A program made the translations under genes and the position numbers. The notes under the pieces were generated by a model. The model saw only the letters and a list, made by a program, of their open reading frames with translations, searched no databases and was not told the origin of the DNA. 5,150 nucleotides of DNA from CAZADA01 sp964636945 (GTDB taxonomy: Bacteria; Pseudomonadota; Alphaproteobacteria; Caulobacterales; Maricaulaceae). Location: positions 1 through 5,150 of the forward strand of contig CAZWVH010000111.1 in NCBI GenBank assembly GCA_964636945.1. The letters run 5' to 3'. Positions 1 to 4,842 of this stretch are shown one piece after another (positions within the stretch are counted from its first letter, which is position 1; each line of letters starts with the position of its first letter).

Positions 1-44
1 TGAAGATCTCTGGCTGGTCGCCGGCGGCCCGCCAGAGATCTTCA
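1..44. repeat. 44-bp near-perfect palindrome inside anmK coding sequence
   Basis: Bases 1-14 (TGAAGATCTCTGGC) are the exact reverse complement of bases 31-44. The 16 bases between continue the symmetry around the centre at 22/23. Of 22 possible pairs, 20 are complementary; only 15/30 (T/C) and 18/27 (T/G) break it. The palindrome reaches base 1, so it may extend beyond the window. It is read through in the anmK frame, with the arms encoding EDLWL and PEIF. I cannot tell whether it is a natural coding palindrome, an inserted palindromic element or a fold-back assembly artefact. Confidence 0.9.
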
Positions 45-952
45 CGCCTGCCGAGGCGGCGATTACAGACGCCCATGCGCGCGCCGTGGCGGCGTTCGTG
101 GTTGATCATGGTCTGGCCCTGTCTGACATTGATGTGATCGGATTTCATGGCCAAACCGTTTTGCATCGCCCGCCGGCGAATGTGCCCGGCGCCACGCGGC
201 AATTGGGCAATGGTCCTGCATTGGCTCAGTTGCTGAGCGTCGACGTGGTCTATGATTATCGTAGCGCCGATGTGGCTGCTGGCGGGCACGGCGCGCCGCT
301 CGCGCCGATTTATCACTGGTCGCTCGCCCGACGGAGCGGGCTTAGCAAGGTGGCGGTGCTCAATCTGGGCGGCGTGGCCAACATCACCTTTGTGAGCGAG
401 CAACCGGAACACTTGATTGCCTTTGACACAGGTCCGGCCAATGGACTGTTGGATCAATGGGTCGCTCACAATAATGCCGGAGTGTGCGATGAGGATGGGC
501 GTTTTGCGGCGGCGGGCCGTGTGCATGAGGACGTCTTAGCGCGATTGATGGATCATCGTCATTTTGCGCTGCCACCGCCCAAATCATTGGATCGCTATGC
601 GTTCTTAATCGATGTGGTTTCGGGGCTCACTTTAGAAGATGGCTGCGCCACGTTAACAGCCTTTACGGCCCGTTCGCTCGCCTTGGCTTTCGCATTCGCC
701 CCGTTTGACGTGCGCGAGATGATTGTGGCGGGAGGCGGGGCGCGCAATCCCACATTGATCAGCGCCATTAGGGACGAATGCCCTGCGCCGCTGCGGATGT
801 CGAGCGATCTTGGCTGGCGTGGCGATGCCTTGGAGGCCGAGCTGATGGCATATCTCGCGGTGCGGTCATTGGCGGGTTTGCCGCTGAGCTTTCCCCAGAC
901 CACTGGTGTGCCAAGGCCTCTGACGGGGGGGGTATGCGCTACAAAGAAATAA
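2..952 (+). CDS. anmK: Anhydro-N-acetylmuramic acid kinase, 5'-truncated by window edge
   Basis: AnmK is a cytoplasmic sugar kinase of peptidoglycan recycling. It hydrolyses the 1,6-anhydro bond of anhydro-MurNAc and phosphorylates it to MurNAc-6-phosphate, using ATP. The frame is open from base 2, giving 316 visible residues. Bacterial AnmK is about 360-370 residues, so roughly 50-55 N-terminal residues, including the usual MSGTS ATP-binding motif, lie outside the window. Visible family motifs are GFHGQTVLH (about residues 47-55), the VVYDYR...DVAAGGHGAPL block, NLGGVANI, FDTGP with the likely catalytic Asp at 425-427, VAGGGARNP, and the TTGVPRPLTGG tail. The glycine usual after DTGP is Ala here. 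The GTG at 86 is only an internal codon, because the family alignment continues upstream of it. The gene converges on the AhpD-like gene. An 8-G run at 925-932 lies near the 3' end, but the frame stays in register. Confidence 0.95.
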   Translation, partial: EDLWLVAGGPPEIFTPAEAAITDAHARAVAAFVVDHGLALSDIDVIGFHGQTVLHRPPANVPGATRQLGNGPALAQLLSVDVVYDYRSADVAAGGHGAPLAPIYHWSLARRSGLSKVAVLNLGGVANITFVSEQPEHLIAFDTGPANGLLDQWVAHNNAGVCDEDGRFAAAGRVHEDVLARLMDHRHFALPPPKSLDRYAFLIDVVSGLTLEDGCATLTAFTARSLALAFAFAPFDVREMIVAGGGARNPTLISAIRDECPAPLRMSSDLGWRGDALEAELMAYLAVRSLAGLPLSFPQTTGVPRPLTGGVCATKK

Positions 953-975
953 GGGCTGAGCAGCCGGCTCAGCCC
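943..975 (-). terminator. Intrinsic terminator for the AhpD-like gene
   Basis: Read on the minus strand, a perfect 9-bp GC-rich stem GGGCTGAGC / GCTCAGCCC (967-975 with 953-961) closes a 5-nt loop. It is followed directly by TTATTTCTTT (952 down to 943). It begins 26 bp after the AhpD-like stop codon. On the plus strand the hairpin immediately follows the anmK stop but is followed by CCAAATTCAG, so it lacks a T-tract and would terminate anmK poorly. The T-tract lies on the complement of the last anmK codons and stop. Confidence 0.8.
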
Positions 976-1001
976 CCAAATTCAGACTTTGAAACTGGAA
1001 A

Positions 1002-1550
1002 TTACGCAGTTACGCGCTCAGTGCGCACGACGGGGAAGTCGATGTCGGTTTGGCCCACATGATTGATATAATTGGTGAAAATGTTGGCCGCCACATTGCC
1101 GATCACTTCAACAATGTCGCCATCGCTGAGACCGGCCTGGCGCGCGGAGTCTAGGTCGGCGTCGGTGGCGAAACCGCGTTTGTCGACGATGGCTGTCGCG
1201 AGGGTCAAGATCGCTTGCAGGCGCGGATCGCTGGATTGGCCGCGCAGGCGCGCGTCGATTTCGCCCTGATCCACTTTCAACGATTTGGAGATGGCTGAGT
1301 GGGCTGAGGCACAGTAATCACATGTATTAGCGCCGGCGACAGTGAGTGCAATGGCTTCGCGGGTCGGGGCGTCAAAATTTCCCTCGCTTAAAGTCTCACC
1401 CAGACCGAGCAGGCCTTTTAGGACTGCAGGTTGGTTAGCGGCTACGCGATACAAATTCGGCACTTTTCCCACTTTGGAAGTGATGGCGCTGAACAACGCA
1501 GCGGCAGCGGGAGTGGCGTTCTGGTCAGTCACTTGGGTTAAACGAGCCAT
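1002..1550 (-). CDS. AhpD-like / carboxymuconolactone decarboxylase family peroxidase-related protein
   Basis: This is a 182-residue cytoplasmic protein of the AhpD-like superfamily. These all-helical proteins carry a CxxC redox centre and act in peroxide or electrophile detoxification. The family signature is the TCDYCASAH segment, with Cys77, Cys80 and His84 in CxxC-x3-H spacing. It is preceded by a REAIALTVAG helix and followed by the NYINHVGQTDIDFP tail common in the peroxidase-related CMD group. The start is ATG at 1550: it has an AAGGAG ribosome binding site about 8 nt upstream, and family homology begins at MARLTQ. An upstream in-frame extension to 1691 would run through the promoter region and is rejected. 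The gene is divergent from a TetR regulator and shares a control region with it. The true substrate is not readable from sequence; peroxidase activity is inferred from the family. Confidence 0.9.
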   Translation of the reverse strand: MARLTQVTDQNATPAAAALFSAITSKVGKVPNLYRVAANQPAVLKGLLGLGETLSEGNFDAPTREAIALTVAGANTCDYCASAHSAISKSLKVDQGEIDARLRGQSSDPRLQAILTLATAIVDKRGFATDADLDSARQAGLSDGDIVEVIGNVAANIFTNYINHVGQTDIDFPVVRTERVTA

Positions 1551-1623
1551 GATCAAATCTCCTTGTCCTTGGTTGAGGGCTTTGCACCCGGCGCCAGCGG
1601 CTCGGTTTTCCTCAAAACCAATC

Positions 1624-1652
1624 TTGCCGTCAGCGACAGGAGAACACATAAT
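1624..1652 (+). promoter_or_regulatory. Candidate sigma-70-type promoter of tetR
   Basis: TTGCCG (1624-1629) and CATAAT (1647-1652) are separated by exactly 17 bp, matching 4 of 6 and 5 of 6 consensus positions. The predicted start is near 1659, at the edge of the operator palindrome, giving a leader of about 60 nt. Its -10 box overlaps the minus-strand -10 box base for base except at the ends. Confidence 0.6.
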
Positions 1653-1676
1653 ACGGACGGACCGGTCCGGAAAGAA
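1648..1676 (-). promoter_or_regulatory. Candidate promoter of the AhpD-like gene
   Basis: On the minus strand, a -10-like TATTAT (1653 to 1648, 5 of 6 matches to TATAAT) has a weak -35 candidate TTCTTT (1676 to 1671) at 17-bp spacing. The palindrome 1658-1669 fills the spacer, where a bound repressor would block polymerase. The predicted leader is about 90 nt. The weak -35 makes this less certain than the opposite promoter. Confidence 0.45.
1658..1669. promoter_or_regulatory. Candidate TetR operator (12-bp perfect palindrome)
   Basis: CGGACCGGTCCG is self-complementary and lies between the divergent AhpD-like and tetR genes. Its GACC/GGTC core resembles operators known for some TetR repressors such as the NemR/AcuR type. 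It sits at the predicted transcription start of the tetR promoter and between the -35 and -10 of the minus-strand promoter. Assignment as the operator of the adjacent TetR protein is inferred from position and symmetry. Confidence 0.6.
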
Positions 1677-1686
1677 TGAATTGCGG

Positions 1687-1707
1687 ACCAATCGGTAACA
1701 AATTGGT
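1687..1707. repeat. Inverted repeat ACCAAT-N9-ATTGGT in the tetR leader
   Basis: ACCAAT (1687-1692) and ATTGGT (1702-1707) form a 6-bp inverted repeat just upstream of the tetR ribosome binding site. The left arm is part of GGACCAATCGGT, which partly resembles the GGACCGGTCC core of the main palindrome. It could be a second, weaker operator half or a small leader hairpin. At 6 bp it could also be chance. Confidence 0.3.
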
Positions 1708-1721
1708 GAGGAGCGCGAGAT

Positions 1722-2300
1722 ATGGCTCGGCCATTAGGGTTTGACCCGGACTCAGCTTTGGCGGCAATCACGTCCGTCTTTCGTCAGCTGGGCTATGAAG
1801 GGACATCGTTGCAAGACTTGGAGGCGGCGACGGGCCTCAAAAAGCAAAGTCTTTATCGTCAATTTGGCGGCAAACGCGCCATGTATTTGGCCGCCTTGGA
1901 GCGTTATGAGCGTGAGGATATTACGGCAGGAGGCGCGCTGATCATGGAAGCGGGCGCGGCGCGCGAACGGTTCTCCAGGCTGTTTGAGCAAGTGATTGCC
2001 AACGCGGTGGAGAACAATGATCGGCGAGGGTGTTTTCTGTGCGACGCGACTGTGGATCAGTCCCAGCTTGACCCTGAAACCCACCACAATGTGGCGGCGA
2101 TGATGGAGCGCCTGCGTGCGGCCTTTGCCCAAGCATTGCGAGACTCCGGTGACTTTGACAATGACGCCGAGGCCGTCGACCGCATAGCGGCCCACTTGCT
2201 GGCCGCCTATTTCGGCGTGCGCATCATGATCAAAGCCGATATGGGCGAGCCCATCCTCCGATCCGCAGCTGAACAGGTGCTTGCCGTGTTGCCCGACTAA
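1722..2300 (+). CDS. TetR/AcrR-family transcriptional regulator
   Basis: This is a 192-residue DNA-binding repressor-type protein of usual TetR length. The N-terminal helix-turn-helix spans about residues 11-58, with the typical TSLQDLEAATGLKKQSLYRQF recognition region. The C-terminal ligand or dimer domain contains RRGCFLCDAT with Cys104 and Cys107. This position appears to match the GCL segment of E. coli NemR, whose Cys106 reacts with electrophiles and hypochlorite; that is my alignment from memory. The ATG at 1722 has GAGGAG about 8 nt upstream. The gene is divergent from the AhpD-like gene across a 171-bp region holding a palindromic operator candidate, so autoregulation and control of that gene are likely. 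Its stop codon overlaps that of the convergent hydrolase. The inducer is unknown. Confidence 0.92.
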   Translation: MARPLGFDPDSALAAITSVFRQLGYEGTSLQDLEAATGLKKQSLYRQFGGKRAMYLAALERYEREDITAGGALIMEAGAARERFSRLFEQVIANAVENNDRRGCFLCDATVDQSQLDPETHHNVAAMMERLRAAFAQALRDSGDFDNDAEAVDRIAAHLLAAYFGVRIMIKADMGEPILRSAAEQVLAVLPD

Positions 2301-2950
2301 GCCGCCGCCATCACCGCTAGGCGCGTATCGAGATAGGTGGCGCAGCGTTTGATCAACGGATCGACGTGATTGTCGAACAAATGGTTGGCGCCTGGGATTG
2401 TTTCGTGGGTGATGGTGATGTTCTTTTGCGCACGAATACGGCTCACGCCTCGGGTGACCTCATCGGGTTTGATCACTTGGTCAGCATCGCCATTGATCAC
2501 CAAACCTGAGGCTGGGCAGGGCGCCAAAAACGAGAAATCGTAAAGGCCCATGGGCGGGGCAATTGACAAAAAGCCCTGCACCTCTGGACGGCGCATCAAC
2601 AGCTGCATGCCGATCCACGCGCCAAAGGAATGACCGGCCACCCAGCTGAATGGCGCGTTAGGGTTGAAACTTTGCATCCAATCCAGAGCGGAGGCGGCGT
2701 CGGACAATTCACCCAATCCTTGGTCATACTGACCCTGGCTCCGGCCGACGCCGCGAAAGTTAAAGCGTAGCGTGGCAAAGCGGCGTTCTTTAAACATGTT
2801 GAATAGCTCAACGATCACCGGGTCATCCATCGAGCCGCCGCCCATGGGGTGAGCGTGCAATACCAAAGCCACGGGGGCCCCGTCGCCGTCGCCAGGGGTG
2901 TACACGCCTTCGAGCCGCCCCTCTGGGCCGTTAAAAATCACGTCAGGCAA
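2297..2950 (-). CDS. Alpha/beta hydrolase, COG2945-like
   Basis: This is a 217-residue predicted serine hydrolase of the compact alpha/beta-fold group often seen in alphaproteobacteria. Visible features are the oxyanion-side LHAHPMGGGSMDD block (residues 31-43), the FRGVGRSQG strand-loop (about 65-73), the nucleophile elbow GHSFG with Ser108, an acid in NGDADQV (probably Asp157) and His190 in GANHLF. There is no signal peptide, so it is cytoplasmic. The substrate is unknown. The start is TTG at 2950: the family's usual MPxVIFNGPEGRLEG-like N-terminus begins exactly there and a strong GAGGAG lies 6 nt upstream. Its TAG stop overlaps the tetR TAA tail to tail. It is divergent from the iscR operon. 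Proximity to Fe-S genes is common in the lineage but does not show a shared role. Confidence 0.92.
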   Translation of the reverse strand: MPDVIFNGPEGRLEGVYTPGDGDGAPVALVLHAHPMGGGSMDDPVIVELFNMFKERRFATLRFNFRGVGRSQGQYDQGLGELSDAASALDWMQSFNPNAPFSWVAGHSFGAWIGMQLLMRRPEVQGFLSIAPPMGLYDFSFLAPCPASGLVINGDADQVIKPDEVTRGVSRIRAQKNITITHETIPGANHLFDNHVDPLIKRCATYLDTRLAVMAAA

Positions 2951-2956
2951 AAGAAA

Positions 2957-2962
2957 CTCCTC
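2957..2962 (-). promoter_or_regulatory. Ribosome binding site deciding a TTG start
   Basis: GAGGAG on the minus strand sits 6 nt before the TTG at 2950. No ATG or GTG in frame nearby fits the family N-terminus better, so this site supports the unusual start codon of the hydrolase. Confidence 0.8.
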
Positions 2963-3000
2963 GTCCGATCATTCATCCCAGCTGCGCACGCCCCATCCAT

Positions 3001-3186
3001 ATGTGCGTTAGCGCTGGGTGTATCATTTGCCCCGCTTGCAATTCCTGTGCTTGTCACCAACATCTAATTCCAAGCAGACCGCTCAGGATTAAACGATCGC
3101 CCAAAGGCGGGCGAAGGGAACAATTGGGCGGGTATGTGCATTTCGGCGACCAATTGCAAGCATCGTCAGGAGTAGCGTGGGCATGA
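3001..3186 (+). CDS. Possible Cys-rich leader ORF upstream of iscR (doubtful)
   Basis: An ATG-started frame encodes 61 residues. The first 21 contain six cysteines (positions 2, 7, 10, 13, 16, 18) and two histidines (19, 21) in CxxCxxCxxCxC spacing. Its TGA overlaps the iscR ATG in an ATGA arrangement, the same geometry as the next gene junction. Against it: no ribosome binding site precedes the ATG (upstream is CCCCATCCAT), the rest of the peptide shows no recognisable domain, and an open frame this short can be chance in GC-rich DNA. It could be a translated regulatory leader, a small metal-binding protein or nothing. I do not recognise it. Confidence 0.2.
   Translation: MCVSAGCIICPACNSCACHQHLIPSRPLRIKRSPKGGRREQLGGYVHFGDQLQASSGVAWA
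3034..3161. repeat. 10-bp long-range inverted repeat in the iscR leader
   Basis: GCTTGCAATT (3034-3043) is the exact reverse complement of AATTGCAAGC (3152-3161). The left arm covers Cys codons of the possible leader ORF; the right arm ends 6 nt before the iscR AGGAG. A competing 7-bp hairpin, CAATTGG (3121-3127) with CCAATTG (3150-3156), uses part of the same right arm. The two pairings are therefore mutually exclusive in RNA. They could equally be protein-binding half-sites or chance. Confidence 0.4.
3168..3172 (+). promoter_or_regulatory. iscR ribosome binding site
   Basis: AGGAG lies 10 nt before the ATG at 3183 and 4 nt before an in-frame GTG at 3177. The family N-terminus begins MKLSTKGRYAV, so the ATG is preferred even though its spacing is slightly long. 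Confidence 0.65.
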
Positions 3187-3686
3187 AACTCTCAACCAAA
3201 GGTCGTTACGCCGTTATGGCGGTGGTGGATTTGGCCCATGCGTGCAGCAAATCCAAGCCAGCTGACAGCCGCGCGTTGGCGGTGTCTCTTGGGGAGATCG
3301 CCGCGCGCCAGGGAATTTCCCGAGCTTACCTTGAGCAATTGTTTGTCCGGCTGCGCAAGGCGGGTCTGGTGGAAAGTCAACGCGGCGCCCATGGGGGCTA
3401 CCGATTGGCGCGATCTGCCGAATCCATCAGCATTGCTGACATTGTTGGCGCTGTGGACGAACAGCTCCGCGCAACCCGCTGCTCAGGCCAAGAGGGTAAA
3501 GGTTGCCTCTTACGCGGCGCCCGCTGCATGACCCACGATTTATGGAGCGCATTGGGCCGAACCATCCACGATTTTTTGAGTGACCTCTCCGTGGCGGACG
3601 TTGTGAATGGACAGGTTGCAAGCATTTATGACCCCGCACGTTTGGGTCGGGGCGACATCGCAGTCACACCAGAAGCACTGGCATGA
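3183..3686 (+). CDS. iscR: Rrf2-family Fe-S cluster regulator IscR
   Basis: IscR is a cytoplasmic winged-helix transcription factor that binds a [2Fe-2S] cluster and adjusts Fe-S assembly genes to cluster supply. This protein has 167 residues. It opens with the canonical MKLSTKGRYAVMA, carries the HTH region EIAARQGISRAYLEQLFVRLRKAGLV (split as residues 38-50 and 51-63) and the wing motif RGAHGGYRLA. The cluster ligands are all present: Cys100, Cys108, Cys115 and His118 (in CMTHDLW). Compared with E. coli IscR (Cys92, 98, 104, His107), there are about 8 extra residues between the first helix and the HTH, and the Cys spacings are longer by 2 and 1. An intact ligand set argues for cluster sensing and against the Cys-poor IscR variants of some Rhodobacterales. 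The gene heads the operon and overlaps the desulfurase by 4 bp. Feedback on its own operon is expected, but no operator was recognised. Confidence 0.93.
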   Translation: MKLSTKGRYAVMAVVDLAHACSKSKPADSRALAVSLGEIAARQGISRAYLEQLFVRLRKAGLVESQRGAHGGYRLARSAESISIADIVGAVDEQLRATRCSGQEGKGCLLRGARCMTHDLWSALGRTIHDFLSDLSVADVVNGQVASIYDPARLGRGDIAVTPEALA

Positions 3687-4831
3687 CGATTAATCTCGAC
3701 CATAACGCCACGACGCCCTTGCGGCCCGAAGCGTTAGACGCGCTCGTCGACGCGGCCAATGCGGGTGGCAACGCCTCGTCAGTCCATGCTGGGGGACGCG
3801 CCGCGCATGCGCGCCTAGACCAGGCCCGGCGCGACCTAGCCGAAGCCGTGAATGCGCCGACCCAATCGATCACATTCACCTCTGGCGCCACTGAGGCGAT
3901 CAACTTGGCCATTATGAGCGCGGTTCAAAGCGGCGTGACGCGGCTAATCATCTCGGCCATCGAACACGACGCCGTTCACGCAACGGCGAAGGCCGCCCAA
4001 GAGCGTTTCGGCGTGACGTACGAAATAGTTCCGGCCACGGCGGAAGGCGTTGTCGATCTGGACGCCTTAGAAACCCAATTGGCCAAAAGCACCGAGCCAA
4101 CATTGGTCGCCGTCATGGCGGCCAATAATGAAACCGGTGTGATCCAGCCTTGGCTCGAAGCCTCGCAGCGGGTGCGCCCGGCCGGCGCTCGTCTGTTGAT
4201 TGATGCAGTCCAAGCCATTGGCAAAATCCCCTTTAGCGCCGGGACTTGCGGTGCTGACTACGTTGTCGTCTCAAGTCATAAGCTCGGCGGTCCGGTCGGC
4301 GCTGGCGCTCTAATCACGCAGGGCGATGCGCCGGTGCGCGCACAGATCGTCGGTGGCGGTCAAGAACTCGGCCGGCGCGCTGGCACGGAAAACCTCATTG
4401 GCATTGCCGGATTTGCCGCCGCAGCGCAGGCTGCTGTGCGCGACGTCAAATCGTTCGGCAAGCTTGCGCAATGGCGCGATCGGCTGGAATCCGAGGCGCT
4501 GCGCGCGCGGCCTGATGCGTATATCGCCGGACGCGATGCGCCGCGCTTGGCCAACACCTCCTGTTTGGCGCTGCCAGGCTTTCGTGCAGAAACCCAAGTG
4601 ATGGCAATGGATCTCACCGGCGTGTGCGTTAGCGCGGGCTCGGCGTGTTCATCGGGAAAAGTGCGTGCGTCTCACGTCCTCACAGGCATGGGACTTTCGG
4701 ACGCCATCGCCGAAAGTGCGATCCGGATTAGTTTAGGCTGGGACACTGAACCCGAGGATATAGACGCCTTTCTTGCGGCCTGGATCAAGGCGGCCCACCG
4801 CGCATTGCCGCGCAATGAAATGGCAAACTGA
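3683..4831 (+). CDS. iscS: Cysteine desulfurase, group I (IscS/NifS-like)
   Basis: This PLP enzyme of the class V aminotransferase fold converts L-cysteine to alanine and passes the persulfide sulfur to Fe-S scaffolds in the cytoplasm. It has 382 residues. Motifs in order: LDHNATTPL (5-13), SGATEAINLA (67-76), His95 in IEHDAVH (likely stacks on PLP), Asp174 in LIDAVQAIGK (PLP N1), the PLP lysine Lys200 in SSHKLGGPVGAGAL, RRAGTENL, the catalytic Cys322 in SAGSACSSGKV, and Arg349 in SAIRISLG (substrate carboxylate). The long GSAC loop marks group I, not the SufS RxGHxCA type. It is shorter than E. coli IscS (404) at the C-terminus, which in IscS helps dock IscU; here the neighbour is sufB. The ATG overlaps the iscR TGA (ATGA) with only a weak AGAAG upstream, suggesting translational coupling. 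In related suf operons a separate sufS often lies downstream, so the exact partner is uncertain. Confidence 0.93.
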   Translation: MTINLDHNATTPLRPEALDALVDAANAGGNASSVHAGGRAAHARLDQARRDLAEAVNAPTQSITFTSGATEAINLAIMSAVQSGVTRLIISAIEHDAVHATAKAAQERFGVTYEIVPATAEGVVDLDALETQLAKSTEPTLVAVMAANNETGVIQPWLEASQRVRPAGARLLIDAVQAIGKIPFSAGTCGADYVVVSSHKLGGPVGAGALITQGDAPVRAQIVGGGQELGRRAGTENLIGIAGFAAAAQAAVRDVKSFGKLAQWRDRLESEALRARPDAYIAGRDAPRLANTSCLALPGFRAETQVMAMDLTGVCVSAGSACSSGKVRASHVLTGMGLSDAIAESAIRISLGWDTEPEDIDAFLAAWIKAAHRALPRNEMAN

Positions 4832-4836
4832 AGGAG
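4831..4836 (+). promoter_or_regulatory. sufB ribosome binding site overlapping the upstream stop
   Basis: AAGGAG begins with the last base of the desulfurase TGA and ends 6 nt before the sufB ATG. Terminating ribosomes would land on it, so translation of sufB is probably coupled to the desulfurase. Confidence 0.75.
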
Positions 4837-4842
4837 CAGACC

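Larger units (their letters stand above)
2951..3182. other. Divergent intergenic region: hydrolase / iscR operon
   Basis: These 232 bp must hold the promoters of both the hydrolase and the Fe-S operon. I found no convincing -35/-10 pair on either strand and no clear match to the E. coli type 1 IscR site. What is visible: AATTCC twice (3040-3045 and 3066-3071), CAATTG twice exactly 30 bp apart (3121 and 3151), a 10-bp long-range inverted repeat, and an open frame with a Cys-rich start. Regulation by IscR or iron is expected from the operon's content but not shown. Confidence 0.6.

Noticed and set aside
384..903. Minus-strand open frames opposite anmK
   Set aside because: They are antisense shadows in GC-rich coding DNA; anmK homology is continuous over the whole stretch.
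925..932. Run of eight G near the anmK 3' end as a possible frameshift
   Set aside because: The frame reads TTGVPRPLTGG across the run, which is the expected family tail, so no frameshift is needed.
1551..1691. N-terminal extension of the AhpD-like gene to an upstream start at 1691
   Set aside because: It would put coding sequence through the promoter and operator region, and it adds 47 residues with no family similarity. The ATG at 1550 has a good ribosome binding site and fits the family start.
2849..3067. 72-residue plus-strand open frame overlapping the hydrolase 5' end
   Set aside because: It starts inside the antisense of a well-supported gene, has no ribosome binding site and resembles no family.
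3020..3071. TATCAT, TTGCAA and TTGTCA boxes as an iscR-operon promoter
   Set aside because: No pair has 16-18 bp spacing with an acceptable partner on either strand, so I do not call a promoter there.
3177..3182. GTG at 3177 as the iscR start
   Set aside because: It adds only Met-Gly before the canonical MKLSTKGRYAV and has just 4 nt spacing from AGGAG. The ATG at 3183 is the family start.
2951..3182. IscR type 1, RirA-type or Fur-type operator upstream of iscR
   Set aside because: No convincing match to the motifs I know. The repeated AATTCC and CAATTG elements are recorded but cannot be assigned to a regulator.
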